Assembly: GCF_028288465.1 (NCBI RefSeq)
Contig: NZ_JAQBNR010000043.1
Span: 62,001-126,000 of the forward strand
Direction of reading: 5' to 3'
DNA length: 64,000 nt
Source: Ferruginibacter sp.
Lineage (GTDB): Bacteria; Bacteroidota; Bacteroidia; Chitinophagales; Chitinophagaceae
Part shown: piece after piece, positions 19,066 through 27,093 of the stretch
How the letters are laid out: each line of letters begins with the position of its first letter
Numbering within the stretch: position 1 is the stretch's first letter
Position numbers and translations under genes: made by a program
Notes under the pieces: generated by a model
The model's database searches: none
Told to the model about the DNA's origin: nothing
What the model saw: the letters and a program-made list of their open reading frames with translations, nothing else

Positions 19066-20331
19066 TTAATCCACAAATTGCAGATATAGCAGCAAACCTG
19101 CAGCAACACTCATTATAATCAATGCCGCAAAGCCCAGTATATTGGTGGTGCGACCGTTTACATACTCACCCATTATTTTTTTATTATTGGAAATGTGCAG
19201 GATGATGGCAATTAGAACGGGTGCTGTCAAACCATAAAGAATAGCCGTATAGATCAATGCATTTACCGGTGAAATACCAATATAATTCAATGAAAGGCCC
19301 AACAGCAAAGAAATGGCGATGATTATATAAAAACCTTTTGCTTCATGAAATTTTTTATCCAGGCCTTCTTCCCAGCCGAACGTTTCTGAAAAGATATAAG
19401 AAAGTGACCCGCTTAAAACAGGAATGGCGATAAGGCCTGTGCCGATTACGCCTGCTGCAAAAAGCAGGTAGGCCAGGTTACCTGCCAGCGGTTTTAAGGC
19501 CAGTGCTGCCTGCTCCACCGTGTCAATCTGGTGAACACCGGCTTTAAATAAAACAGTGCCGGTGGTAAGAATGATAAAATACATCACAAGCCCCGAAAAT
19601 GTCATTCCAAAATCTACGTCTGTTTTTATTTCGTCAATCAGTTTCTTGTCTACTATCAGCCGGGCTTCCCGGTTCTTTGTTTCCTCCACTTCAACCGATG
19701 CCTGCCAGAAAAAAAGGTAAGGCGAGATCGTTGTACCAAGGATGCCCACCAAAATAGCTATAAAATTTTTATTAAATCGTATCGTGGGGATAAAAGTGGC
19801 TTTCAGAATAGCACCCAAATCCTGCTTATATAAAAATGGAACCACAAAATAAACCAGCATAACGATGCATAAATATTTGAGGATGGCTGCAATTCTGAGG
19901 TAGGGCAAATAAATAATCAGGCCCAGCAATAACAGTGTAAAAAAAACGCTGAAGAAAGAAGCGTCAACAGCGGGAAATAACAAATTGCCAACGGCGCCCA
20001 TGCCGGCGATATCAGCGCCAATGTTCATTACAATAGCGGGAAAACTAAATAAGAGCATCAGGTACAAAACAGGCCGGGGGTAATGTTTTTTGAGTGTTCC
20101 TGTTAAACCCAGTGACGTAACAATGCCTATTTTTGCACACATTTGCTGAATGGCCGCCATCAATGGAAAAGCAATAATTGAAGTCCACAGCGTTGAAAGT
20201 CCATACGCCGCGCCAGCCTGTGAATAGGTTGCTATGCCAGAAGGATCGTCATCACTGGCACCTGTTACAAGTCCTGGCCCCAGCAATTTCCAAAACTTTG
20301 ATAACCGGTTCGTTTTTTTTATATGGGTCAT
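19066..20331 (-). CDS. Nramp (SLC11)-like divalent metal transporter with altered metal-site motifs
   Basis: 421 residues, about 11 membrane helices. Aligning by eye to Nramp, helix 1 reads ASDDDPSGIATYSQAGAAYG: the Asp and Pro of the canonical DPGN are kept but Asn becomes Gly. In helix 6 the canonical MPH becomes SPY (LGTTISPYLFFWQASVEVEE). These changes remove the Asn and Met metal ligands that select transition metals. They recall the Nramp-related magnesium transporters (NRMT). Substrate therefore uncertain: Mg2+ or Mn2+ rather than Fe2+ (inference). The large soluble loop is short. Confidence 0.85.
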   Translation of the reverse strand: MTHIKKTNRLSKFWKLLGPGLVTGASDDDPSGIATYSQAGAAYGLSTLWTSIIAFPLMAAIQQMCAKIGIVTSLGLTGTLKKHYPRPVLYLMLLFSFPAIVMNIGADIAGMGAVGNLLFPAVDASFFSVFFTLLLLGLIIYLPYLRIAAILKYLCIVMLVYFVVPFLYKQDLGAILKATFIPTIRFNKNFIAILVGILGTTISPYLFFWQASVEVEETKNREARLIVDKKLIDEIKTDVDFGMTFSGLVMYFIILTTGTVLFKAGVHQIDTVEQAALALKPLAGNLAYLLFAAGVIGTGLIAIPVLSGSLSYIFSETFGWEEGLDKKFHEAKGFYIIIAISLLLGLSLNYIGISPVNALIYTAILYGLTAPVLIAIILHISNNKKIMGEYVNGRTTNILGFAALIIMSVAAGLLLYLQFVD

Positions 20332-20506
20332 TTTTATTGCTTAACTAACTTTTATCCATTCATTTGGTGATTGCCCGTCTTAGTTGCATTTGCAAGGGTA
20401 AGTTCCGTAAAAAAGTCTTTCCAAAAAAATACTATGTATAACTAGGTGAGCTAACCGGTTTAAAAATTGAAGTCGTGTTGATTGGATAGGTGAAAGTGGT
20501 TGTTTT

Positions 20507-20629
20507 TTACTTGCCCAATGTTGCTGCATTAAAACGTTCTGTTTTCTGGTGCAGCAGGTAGGATATAATACCAGTGGTAATCGTTGTCACGATGGAGTTG
20601 CCTAAAATAATTTGAACAACATCGGTCAT
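20507..20629 (-). CDS. Possible 40-residue single-helix membrane peptide
   Basis: ATG at 20629 gives 40 residues starting MTDVVQIILGNSIVTTITTG, with a single hydrophobic helix (about 5-25, IILGNSIVTTITTGIISYLL) followed by a positively charged tail (HQKTER). It lies just upstream of, and on the other side of, the Nramp gene and 19 bp after the NTF2-like gene on the same strand. No family recognised. The compact form supports a real small gene, but a random frame cannot be excluded. Confidence 0.4.
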   Translation of the reverse strand: MTDVVQIILGNSIVTTITTGIISYLLHQKTERFNAATLGK

Positions 20630-20648
20630 ATAGTTTGATTTTTGAGGA

Positions 20649-20999
20649 TCAGCTATAGTGAGCAAATATCCTGTTTACTTTGCCCTGCTCATTGAAAAAC
20701 ATTACTTCTATGCTCATTTTATTCATCACTGATTTGTAGTACAAGGCCACAGAATGTACACCAGTTGTAACATCCACCAGTTCAAAATGAAGGTCGGGTA
20801 ATTTTTTTAAGGCCTTGCCCCAATAGTCCGCTACCGCTGCTTTTCCTTTTAGTGAATCCGTATCGCCCCCGGTTGCAATCCGTATCATGGGCGTGGTAAT
20901 TTCAACATCCTCTGCGTAATGTTTCAGAATGTCATCCAGGTTGTGTGTATTCCAGGATGCGATCCACTCTGCGGCAAATTTTTTTGAATCCATTTCCAT
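20649..20999 (-). CDS. SnoaL/NTF2-like domain protein
   Basis: About 116 residues from the ATG at 20999 (MEMDSKKFAAEWIASWNTHN); the frame is open further upstream but that part looks non-coding. The alpha+beta cone typical of SnoaL-like proteins is seen in WIASWNTHNLDDILKHYAED and DLHFELVDVTTGVHSVALYY. Such proteins are small hydrolases, isomerases or ligand binders, and the specific role here is unknown. Start uncertain by a few codons (a second ATG at 20993). Confidence 0.7.
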   Translation of the reverse strand: MEMDSKKFAAEWIASWNTHNLDDILKHYAEDVEITTPMIRIATGGDTDSLKGKAAVADYWGKALKKLPDLHFELVDVTTGVHSVALYYKSVMNKMSIEVMFFNEQGKVNRIFAHYS

Positions 21000-21393
21000 T
21001 TTATTGATTGTTATTTCTGCAGCCTGTTTACCATTAAGTTTAGCTGCACACATTGAGTTACCGGCTGCGCCAACAAATATAAAAAACTGGCAGCAAAAAA
21101 GTCACCAATACAAAACCCGCAGGTATCTTTTACAGGTGGTTGTACGTGACGGCTTTGCTTTTCATCTGGTAAGTTGTAAAAATATCCTGCGGAGTATAGC
21201 AACTCCAAAAACGAATTGTTGTAACTGCTCAAACTGATATCCGCTTAATAAGTTGTAGTCAGATCGCCTGCAAATCAAAATTATTTTAGCCACCCAAATG
21301 TGTGAAAGATGCAAGCCTTACTGTTAATTATGTAACAAATATGGGCCGTAAGGGATTCACCTTTGCAGGATAAATAATCATAAAAAAAATACA
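21000..21393. other. Intergenic region between NTF2-like gene and OmpA gene
   Basis: Both strands hold only short frames without recognisable domains. It must contain the divergent promoters for the two flanking genes. CACCTTTG about 30 bp before the OmpA ATG is close to the TAnnTTTG -7 pattern, but I found no matching -33 element. Confidence 0.4.
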
Positions 21394-22848
21394 ATGAAAA
21401 AACTATTGCTGATATGTACCTGCCTCGCATTTACATATATTACCAATGCACAAACGCAAGATAAAAAATGGAACATCGGACTGCACGGCGGCGCCACACA
21501 ATCCAATACAGACTATGTAAATGATTTTTATAAAGGTCATATGCCCTTTTATGCCTTTGGAGGTTTGTCGGTATCAAGATACCTGGGCGGCCATTTTGAT
21601 TTAAGCTTACTGGCTACCAAAGGAAAAGTAGGTTACTCAACCATCTATGGCCGCACCAGCCAGGATTTTACAACGACCACCCTGAATGCCAGGTTTCATT
21701 TGCTTGGCCCCAATACACCGGTAAGACCCTATTTATTTGTGGGTGGTGGTGTAATGATTTTTGATAAAAATCTTGATATTAAAAAATCAACGGTTGATTA
21801 TATTACTCCTTCGTATGGCGTGGGTGTAAACTTTAAGATGGGGCCATCTGTTATGCTGAACATACAGGAAACTTTTCTTAATTCATCTGAAGATAAAAGG
21901 GACGGTGTAGTAAAGGGCGGTAACGATTCGTACCTGATGCATATGGTAGGCCTCACTTTTAACTTTGGTAAAAAGAAGGATGCCGATAAAGATGGTGTGG
22001 CCGACAGAAATGATAAATGCCCCAATACACCCGCAGGTGTAGCAGTTGATAAAACTGGTTGTCCGCTGGATAAAGATGCTGATGGCGTGGCGGATTACCT
22101 GGATAAATGCCCTGATGTAGCAGGCGTTGCCGCTTTGATGGGTTGCCCTGATAAAGACGGCGATGGCATTACAGATGCAGAAGACCGTTGCCCTGATGTT
22201 GCAGGATCGCTTGCAATGAAGGGTTGCCCCGATACAGATAAAGATGGTGTAGCTGATATCGATGACCATTGTCCGGATACCAAAGCTGGTTACAAAGTAG
22301 ATGCTGCCGGTTGCCCGATGGACAACGATAAGGATGGCATTGTAAATGAAGATGACCGTTGCCCGGATGCGGCCGGACCAGCCAGCTTGAAAGGATGTCC
22401 TGATACGGATGGAGACGGTGTTGCGGATATAGATGATCGTTGCCCGGCCATTAAAGGTACCATCGCCAATAAAGGCTGTCCTGAAATGACCGTGGAAGAA
22501 GTAAAGAAAATTACTGAAATAGCAAGTAAGATTTTCTTTGAAAATAACAGTGATAAACTGAAAGTAGCCTCGCTGGTACAATTGGATGAGCTGACCACAC
22601 TGCTTAAAAAATATGAAAATGCCAACTTATCTATCGGTGGTTATACTGACAGCAAGGGAACAGATGCATATAATTTAACCTTGTCTCAAAAACGTACCGA
22701 ATCGGTAAAAAAATATTTGATAAGTAAAGGAATAACAGACTCCCGTTTGTCTGCAACCGGTTATGGAGAAACCTTACCCATTGCTGATAACAAAACTGCC
22801 CTGGGCAGAGCAAAAAACAGGAGAGTGGAATTAAAAACTTCTTATTAG
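21394..22848 (+). CDS. OmpA-family outer-membrane protein with thrombospondin type 3 repeats
   Basis: 484 residues. Signal peptide (1-19, FTYITNAQ), an outer-membrane beta-barrel-like N-terminal domain (about 24-190; WNIGLHGGATQSN to MVGLTFNFGKK), then five to seven calcium-binding TSP3 repeats of the DxDxDGVxDxxDxCP type (about 195-365), and a C-terminal OmpA domain (about 368-484; KIFFENNSDKL, SIGGYTDSKGTDAYN, GRAKNRRVEL) that binds peptidoglycan. It should tie the outer membrane to the wall. A strong terminator follows at 22883, so it is monocistronic. Confidence 0.93.
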   Translation: MKKLLLICTCLAFTYITNAQTQDKKWNIGLHGGATQSNTDYVNDFYKGHMPFYAFGGLSVSRYLGGHFDLSLLATKGKVGYSTIYGRTSQDFTTTTLNARFHLLGPNTPVRPYLFVGGGVMIFDKNLDIKKSTVDYITPSYGVGVNFKMGPSVMLNIQETFLNSSEDKRDGVVKGGNDSYLMHMVGLTFNFGKKKDADKDGVADRNDKCPNTPAGVAVDKTGCPLDKDADGVADYLDKCPDVAGVAALMGCPDKDGDGITDAEDRCPDVAGSLAMKGCPDTDKDGVADIDDHCPDTKAGYKVDAAGCPMDNDKDGIVNEDDRCPDAAGPASLKGCPDTDGDGVADIDDRCPAIKGTIANKGCPEMTVEEVKKITEIASKIFFENNSDKLKVASLVQLDELTTLLKKYENANLSIGGYTDSKGTDAYNLTLSQKRTESVKKYLISKGITDSRLSATGYGETLPIADNKTALGRAKNRRVELKTSY

Positions 22849-22882
22849 GCAAATCAATCGTTGTTAGCTTTCTAAGGTAAAA

Positions 22883-22911
22883 GGGCTGTTGTTTTCAACA
22901 GCTCTTTTTTT
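22883..22911 (+). terminator. Rho-independent terminator after the OmpA gene
   Basis: GGGCTGTTG (22883-22891), loop TTTT, CAACAGCTC (22896-22904) give a 9-bp stem with one G-U pair, followed by a run of seven T. It begins 35 bp after the stop codon at 22848. Confidence 0.85.
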
Positions 22912-23061
22912 ATGCACGGTTCATCCGGCTACCCTTCCGCCGTACAACAACAATGGCGAGATCCGGATTTTAATATATCAATACTGTTTAAATATCCGCA
23001 TGGCAACCATGTACTGCTGGCAGTAGCATGTATCTGTTCTATTCAGCTTACTTTTGTTTGG

Positions 23062-23643
23062 ATGTTTGAAGTTATTTTTTCCCATATTCAAGAAAAGGTG
23101 CAGCTAACGAAAGAAGAGCAGGCATTGATCAAAACTTTCTTCACGCCCAAGAAGCTGCGCAAAAAGCAGTACCTGTTGCAGGAAGGGGACGTTTGCAGGT
23201 ACCTGGTATTTGTGGAAAAAGGTTTGCTGCGTTCGTACAACGTTGACGAAAAGGGCGTGGAACATATGATCCATTTTGCCTGGGAAGGATGGTGGATGTC
23301 AGATACGTACAGCTTTTTATCGGCCGAAGCTTCGGCTTATAATATTGATGCCGTTGAAGATGCTGAATTATTGATGATTAGTTTGCAGGGCTTTGAAGAG
23401 ATGCTGCTGAAAGTACCTGCAATGGAACGTTATTTCCGCATCCTGTTTCAAAATAATATTATCTCTAAAGAGAGAAGGCTGATCAGCTCCATCACCCATT
23501 CGGCAGAGGAAAAGTACACACAACTTGCGGCTGCCAACCCGCATATGATTCAACGGATTCCCCAAAACATGATTGCCTCTTACCTGGGGCTCACACCTGA
23601 AACACTCAGCCGGATAAGAAAAAAACTATCTTCCGGCGCATAA
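23062..23643 (+). CDS. Crp/Fnr-family transcriptional regulator
   Basis: 193 residues from ATG 23062; the frame is open from 22912 but the extra 50 residues overlap the OmpA terminator and do not look like protein. A cyclic-nucleotide-binding-like barrel (about 20-110; LLQEGDVCRYLVFVEKGLLR), a dimer helix, then a C-terminal winged helix (about 150-193) with recognition helix LTPETLSRIRKKL. The ETLSR sequence matches the E-x-x-S-R contacts of FNR that read TTGAT. Only one Cys is present (CRYL), so an FNR-type Fe-S cluster is excluded and the signal is unknown. A perfect FNR-type box lies 6 bp after the stop. Confidence 0.88.
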   Translation: MFEVIFSHIQEKVQLTKEEQALIKTFFTPKKLRKKQYLLQEGDVCRYLVFVEKGLLRSYNVDEKGVEHMIHFAWEGWWMSDTYSFLSAEASAYNIDAVEDAELLMISLQGFEEMLLKVPAMERYFRILFQNNIISKERRLISSITHSAEEKYTQLAAANPHMIQRIPQNMIASYLGLTPETLSRIRKKLSSGA

Positions 23644-23648
23644 AATAC

Positions 23649-23662
23649 TTGATACAGATCAA
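23649..23662 (+). promoter_or_regulatory. FNR-type operator box TTGAT-N4-ATCAA
   Basis: TTGATACAGATCAA is an exact match to the canonical FNR half-site pair. It begins 6 bp after the stop of the Crp/Fnr gene and about 86 bp before the first codon of the next operon. Its centre is near position -67 from the transcription start inferred from the downstream promoter motif, a usual class I activator distance. It could also serve as the stem of a weak terminator for the regulator gene, because TTTTT follows at 23666. Confidence 0.65.
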
Positions 23663-23688
23663 GTGTTTTTATTGACCTGCCTCAATAG

Positions 23689-23716
23689 TTGGAGGCCTGC
23701 AACGCAGGTAAATTTG
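23689..23716 (+). promoter_or_regulatory. Bacteroidota promoter for the redox operon
   Basis: TTG at 23689-23691, a 17-base spacer and TAAATTTG at 23709-23716 fit the TTG / TAnnTTTG consensus exactly. Transcription would start around 23723, 12 bp before the ATG at 23735. The spacer itself holds a small palindrome (CCTGC-AAC-GCAGG, 23696-23708). Confidence 0.6.
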
Positions 23717-23734
23717 CATTTCAATTTTGATGAA

Positions 23735-24202
23735 ATGAATTACAATAATACGGTGGCGATCTTGGGTGCCTGCAACAGTTTAGGCAGCCAGCTGGCCAGG
23801 AGTATCAACAGCCAATACCAGTTGTTGCTGATGGACGAATCACAGGTCGAACTCACCCGCTTGTGCGACACAGTTACGGCACTGAACAAGAATGCCTCAG
23901 TTGCTGTGTTGCAGTGCAGTAAATCTGCATCCTGGGAGGCCGATATCATTGTAATTACTGCCGGGAGCTATGCATTGGAAACCCTTGCATCTAAAATACA
24001 GGAGGTAGCCACCCGTAAAATTGTGATATGGCTTACGGATGCACCTGCAAAAGAAGCCGGCCTTCAGGCGCTGCTTCCGCATTCGCGTGTTGTGACTGTT
24101 ATGATTACAGGGACAGATGCAATTGTTACAGGAGACGATGCAGTGGCGAAAGCAGTTGCTGAGGAGATGATGCAAATGTGTGCGTACAGTATGCTTATTT
24201 AA
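23735..24202 (+). CDS. Small NAD(P)-binding Rossmann-fold protein
   Basis: 155 residues from ATG 23735. The N-terminus TVAILGACNSLGSQLARSI is a dinucleotide-binding loop variant, followed by an acidic end of the second strand (LLLMDESQ) and later strands ADIIVITAGSYA and KIVIWLTDAP, with VVTVMITGTDAIVTGDD near the end. It resembles the N-terminal domain of NADP-dependent F420 oxidoreductases or NAD-binding domains without a catalytic part. It is the first gene of a four-gene run with OYE, SDR and DsbA-like genes. The exact function is unknown. Confidence 0.65.
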   Translation: MNYNNTVAILGACNSLGSQLARSINSQYQLLLMDESQVELTRLCDTVTALNKNASVAVLQCSKSASWEADIIVITAGSYALETLASKIQEVATRKIVIWLTDAPAKEAGLQALLPHSRVVTVMITGTDAIVTGDDAVAKAVAEEMMQMCAYSMLI

Positions 24203-24295
24203 ACGCCTGGTACAAGTGTGCGGCGCAACGGTGCCGCCATGAAAAACAACTGCTGGTAAAACAACAATTAAATACAATAAAAATCAAACAATAAT

Positions 24296-25417
24296 ATGGC
24301 AAAGGAAATTTTATTTACTCCGTACAAACTGGCCGGACAGGAATTAAGCAACAGAATGGTAATGGCTCCCATGACCCGCAGCCGCAGTGATAACGCAGCA
24401 CACGCACCCACGGCCCTGGTAGCTGAATATTATGCACAAAGAGCTACAGCAGGTTTAATTGTAACCGAAGGGGCGCCTGTTAGTCCAAAGGGTGTTGGCT
24501 ATATTAATGTACCCGGCATTTACAGTGATGCACAGGTAGAAGGCTGGAAGCTGACCACAAAAGCGGTACACGATAAAGGCGGTAAAATATTTATCCAGTT
24601 ATGGCATGTGGGACGTATATCTCATCCCGACTTTCACAACGGTGAATTACCGCTTGCACCATCAGCAATCAACCCCAATGAAAAATCTTATACGGTAAAT
24701 GGGTTTACCAACACGGTAACACCAAAAGAAATGACCATTGAAGAGATACAACAAACTGTACAGGATTTTAAAAATGCCGCTGCCAATGCAGTACAAGCCG
24801 GCTTTGATGGGGTTGAAATACACGGCGCCAATGGTTATTTGCTGCACCAGTTTTTTAATGGCACCTCCAATACCCGTACAGATGCGTATGGCGGAAGTAT
24901 CGAAAACAGGGCCCGCATTTTATTTGATATACTGGACGCTTTTAAAGAAGTGATTGATTTAAATAAAGTGGGTGTACGGCTGAGCCCCTCATTGAATGGT
25001 TTGTTTGGCATTACCATGGATGAACAGACGATACCCACTTTCGATTACATAGTGCAACGCCTGAATGATTATAACCTGGCTTACCTGCATCTTACCGAAC
25101 CATTTGTGCCGGTTGACCATTTGCCGTTTGCTGTTAAAGAAGTAGCAAAGCATTTCAGGCCGTTATATAAAGGCACTTTGATCATTAACAGGGGCTTTAA
25201 TAAAACTACCGCCATCAAAGTACTGCAGGATGGTGATGCCGACCTGGTAGCATTCGGCGTTCCGTATATTGCCAATCCCGACCTGGTACATCGTTTTGAA
25301 ACAGATGCCGTTTTGAGCCAGCCTGATCAATCTACTTTTTACACACCGGGAGCGAAAGGCTATACCGATTACCCCACTTTGGCAGAACAATATTCAGCAG
25401 AACTGGTTACTGTATAA
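24296..25417 (+). CDS. Old Yellow Enzyme family ene-reductase (alkene reductase, NemA-like)
   Basis: 373 residues, FMN-dependent TIM barrel that reduces activated C=C bonds or nitro groups with NAD(P)H. Seen: LFTPYKLAGQELSNRMVMAPMTR at the start, QLWHVGRISHP, the FMN/substrate loop GFDGVEIHGANGYLLHQFF, EGAPVSPKG, and DLVAFGVPYIANPDLVHRFE at the C-terminus, all typical of the NemA subgroup. It probably detoxifies electrophiles. Genes before and after (Rossmann, SDR, DsbA-like) are on the same strand with small gaps. Confidence 0.93.
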   Translation: MAKEILFTPYKLAGQELSNRMVMAPMTRSRSDNAAHAPTALVAEYYAQRATAGLIVTEGAPVSPKGVGYINVPGIYSDAQVEGWKLTTKAVHDKGGKIFIQLWHVGRISHPDFHNGELPLAPSAINPNEKSYTVNGFTNTVTPKEMTIEEIQQTVQDFKNAAANAVQAGFDGVEIHGANGYLLHQFFNGTSNTRTDAYGGSIENRARILFDILDAFKEVIDLNKVGVRLSPSLNGLFGITMDEQTIPTFDYIVQRLNDYNLAYLHLTEPFVPVDHLPFAVKEVAKHFRPLYKGTLIINRGFNKTTAIKVLQDGDADLVAFGVPYIANPDLVHRFETDAVLSQPDQSTFYTPGAKGYTDYPTLAEQYSAELVTV

Positions 25418-25445
25418 ACCACTTTAATAGTATAAAATAAAACAG

Positions 25446-26162
25446 ATGGAATCTTTAAAAGGAAAAAATGCGTTGATCACCGGTGCCGGAAAAGGCATCG
25501 GTAAAGCGTTGGCCATTGCATTGGCGAATGAAGGTGTAAATATTGGCCTGGTGGCAAGAACTGCAGGTGATTTAACCGCCGTGGCAAAAGAACTGGAACA
25601 CATTGGTGTTAAGGCCGCGACCGCTGTTGCCGATGTTAGTGACATCAGTGCGGTGGACAAAGCAGTATCCACCATAGCATCTGCACTGGGTAATATTGAT
25701 ATACTCATCAACAACGCAGGTACAGGTACTTTTGGTAAGTTTTTAGAGCTTACACCAGCGCAATGGGAAAACCAGGTTAAGGTGAATTTGTTTGGTACCT
25801 ATTACGTTACCAGGGCAGTTTTGCCCGGAATGATTGAAAGAAAAACCGGTGATATTATCAATGTGTCTTCTACAGCAGGTTTATCCGGTGCAGCGGTTAC
25901 CAGTGCCTACAGCGCTTCCAAGTTTGGCGTGATGGGGTTAACGGAATCGCTGATGCAGGAGGTACGCAAACACAATATTCGTGTAACAGCGATGGCGCCG
26001 AGCACGGTGGTTACGGAGCTCGCGGTGAGTGCCAACTTAATTAATAACAATGAAGAAAGAATGATGCATCCGGAAGATTTTGCAGAGCTGGTTGTAGCAC
26101 AATTGAAATTAAACAGGCGGGTATTTGTGAAGGCATCATCTGTATGGTCAACCAATCCCTGA
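25446..26162 (+). CDS. Short-chain dehydrogenase/reductase (3-ketoacyl-ACP reductase-like)
   Basis: 238 residues, classical SDR. Nucleotide loop [24 protein letters not shown], and the Ser-Tyr-Lys triad in INVSSTAG and [10 protein letters not shown]. It reduces a carbonyl with NAD(P)H. Annotated FabG-like by similarity, but the operon context (OYE, DsbA-like) argues for aldehyde or ketone detoxification rather than fatty-acid synthesis. 28 bp after the OYE gene. Confidence 0.92.
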   Translation: MESLKGKNALITGAGKGIGKALAIALANEGVNIGLVARTAGDLTAVAKELEHIGVKAATAVADVSDISAVDKAVSTIASALGNIDILINNAGTGTFGKFLELTPAQWENQVKVNLFGTYYVTRAVLPGMIERKTGDIINVSSTAGLSGAAVTSAYSASKFGVMGLTESLMQEVRKHNIRVTAMAPSTVVTELAVSANLINNNEERMMHPEDFAELVVAQLKLNRRVFVKASSVWSTNP

Positions 26163-26177
26163 CTTTAAAAAAAAATT

Positions 26178-26873
26178 ATGAAAGTAGAAATATGGTCGGA
26201 TGTAGTTTGCCCGTTTTGTTATATCGGCAAACGCAAGTTTGAAACTGCGTTAACTGATTTCGATAATAAAGACAAGGTGAAAATTGAGTGGAAGAGTTTT
26301 CAGTTAGACCCGGCAATGAAAGCGATACCAGGTAAAACGGTGCACCAATACCTGGCTGAAAGAAAAGGCGTTAGCGTAGAAAAAGGTAAGGAGATGAATG
26401 ACTACATGACAGCTGCAGCCAAAGAGGTGGGGCTGGAATATCATTTTGATAAAGCCATCATCAATAACACGCTGGACGCTCATAGGTTGCTGCATTTTGC
26501 AAAAAAGAAGGGTGTACAAAATGAAACAAAAGAAAAACTGTTTGCAGCATATTACACGCATGGGAGAGATATTGGTGCTGCAGAAACGCTGATAGAAGTT
26601 GGTGAATCTGTTGGATTGAATGCAGCAGAAATAAGTGCCATGTTGCAAAGCGATGCGTACAACAATGAAGTAAGCCAGGATCAATATATTGCACAGCAGA
26701 TTGGTGTGCAGGGTGTTCCCTTTTTTGTATTTAATAATAAGTATGCAGTATCTGGTGCCCAGCCTGTTGAAGTGTTTGCAGAAGTATTGGCTAAAGTTTG
26801 GCAGGAAGAACATCCCCTCATCAATGCGGCTCCGGCTGCGGGTTTCTGTACCAGTGACGGGGTTTGCAGTTGA
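26178..26873 (+). CDS. DsbA-family oxidoreductase (FrnE-like)
   Basis: 231 residues without a signal peptide. The thioredoxin-like CxxC is near the start in SDVVCPFCYIGKRKF. The inserted helical domain and the segment IGVQGVPFFVFNNKYAVSGAQPVE with cis-Pro are those of FrnE. These cytosolic enzymes handle disulfides or act like glutathione transferases. The last residues GFCTSDGVCS have two more Cys, which may bind a metal or be oxidised. Last gene of the redox operon, 15 bp after the SDR. Confidence 0.88.
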   Translation: MKVEIWSDVVCPFCYIGKRKFETALTDFDNKDKVKIEWKSFQLDPAMKAIPGKTVHQYLAERKGVSVEKGKEMNDYMTAAAKEVGLEYHFDKAIINNTLDAHRLLHFAKKKGVQNETKEKLFAAYYTHGRDIGAAETLIEVGESVGLNAAEISAMLQSDAYNNEVSQDQYIAQQIGVQGVPFFVFNNKYAVSGAQPVEVFAEVLAKVWQEEHPLINAAPAAGFCTSDGVCS

Positions 26874-27093
26874 AGAATTGAAAGCAAAATTTACAGCCAG
26901 AATTTCAACACGTACTGTTGGAATTTTTTGTTTGATGTTGTGTACGCCAGAGTAACATGCCGTTGATTCAATATCCTGCTTTTCCTGGTGGAGTTAGCCA
27001 ATGCGGCCAGTTGTCGCATATAATTTTGTTATGCTATTGGCTAATTCGATATATTCGTTTTATAACGATTTTACGAAGCCTCAATCAATTTGT

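Noticed and set aside
21960-22480. Regular repeats that could suggest a CRISPR array
   Set aside because: They are coding TSP3 repeats, not identical and without unique spacers.
21883-22581. Long minus-strand frames opposite the OmpA gene
   Set aside because: Produced by the repetitive Asp codons of the TSP3 repeats.
26304-26813. 169-codon minus-strand frame opposite the DsbA-like gene
   Set aside because: Shadow of a well-supported gene; Cys/His-rich random composition.
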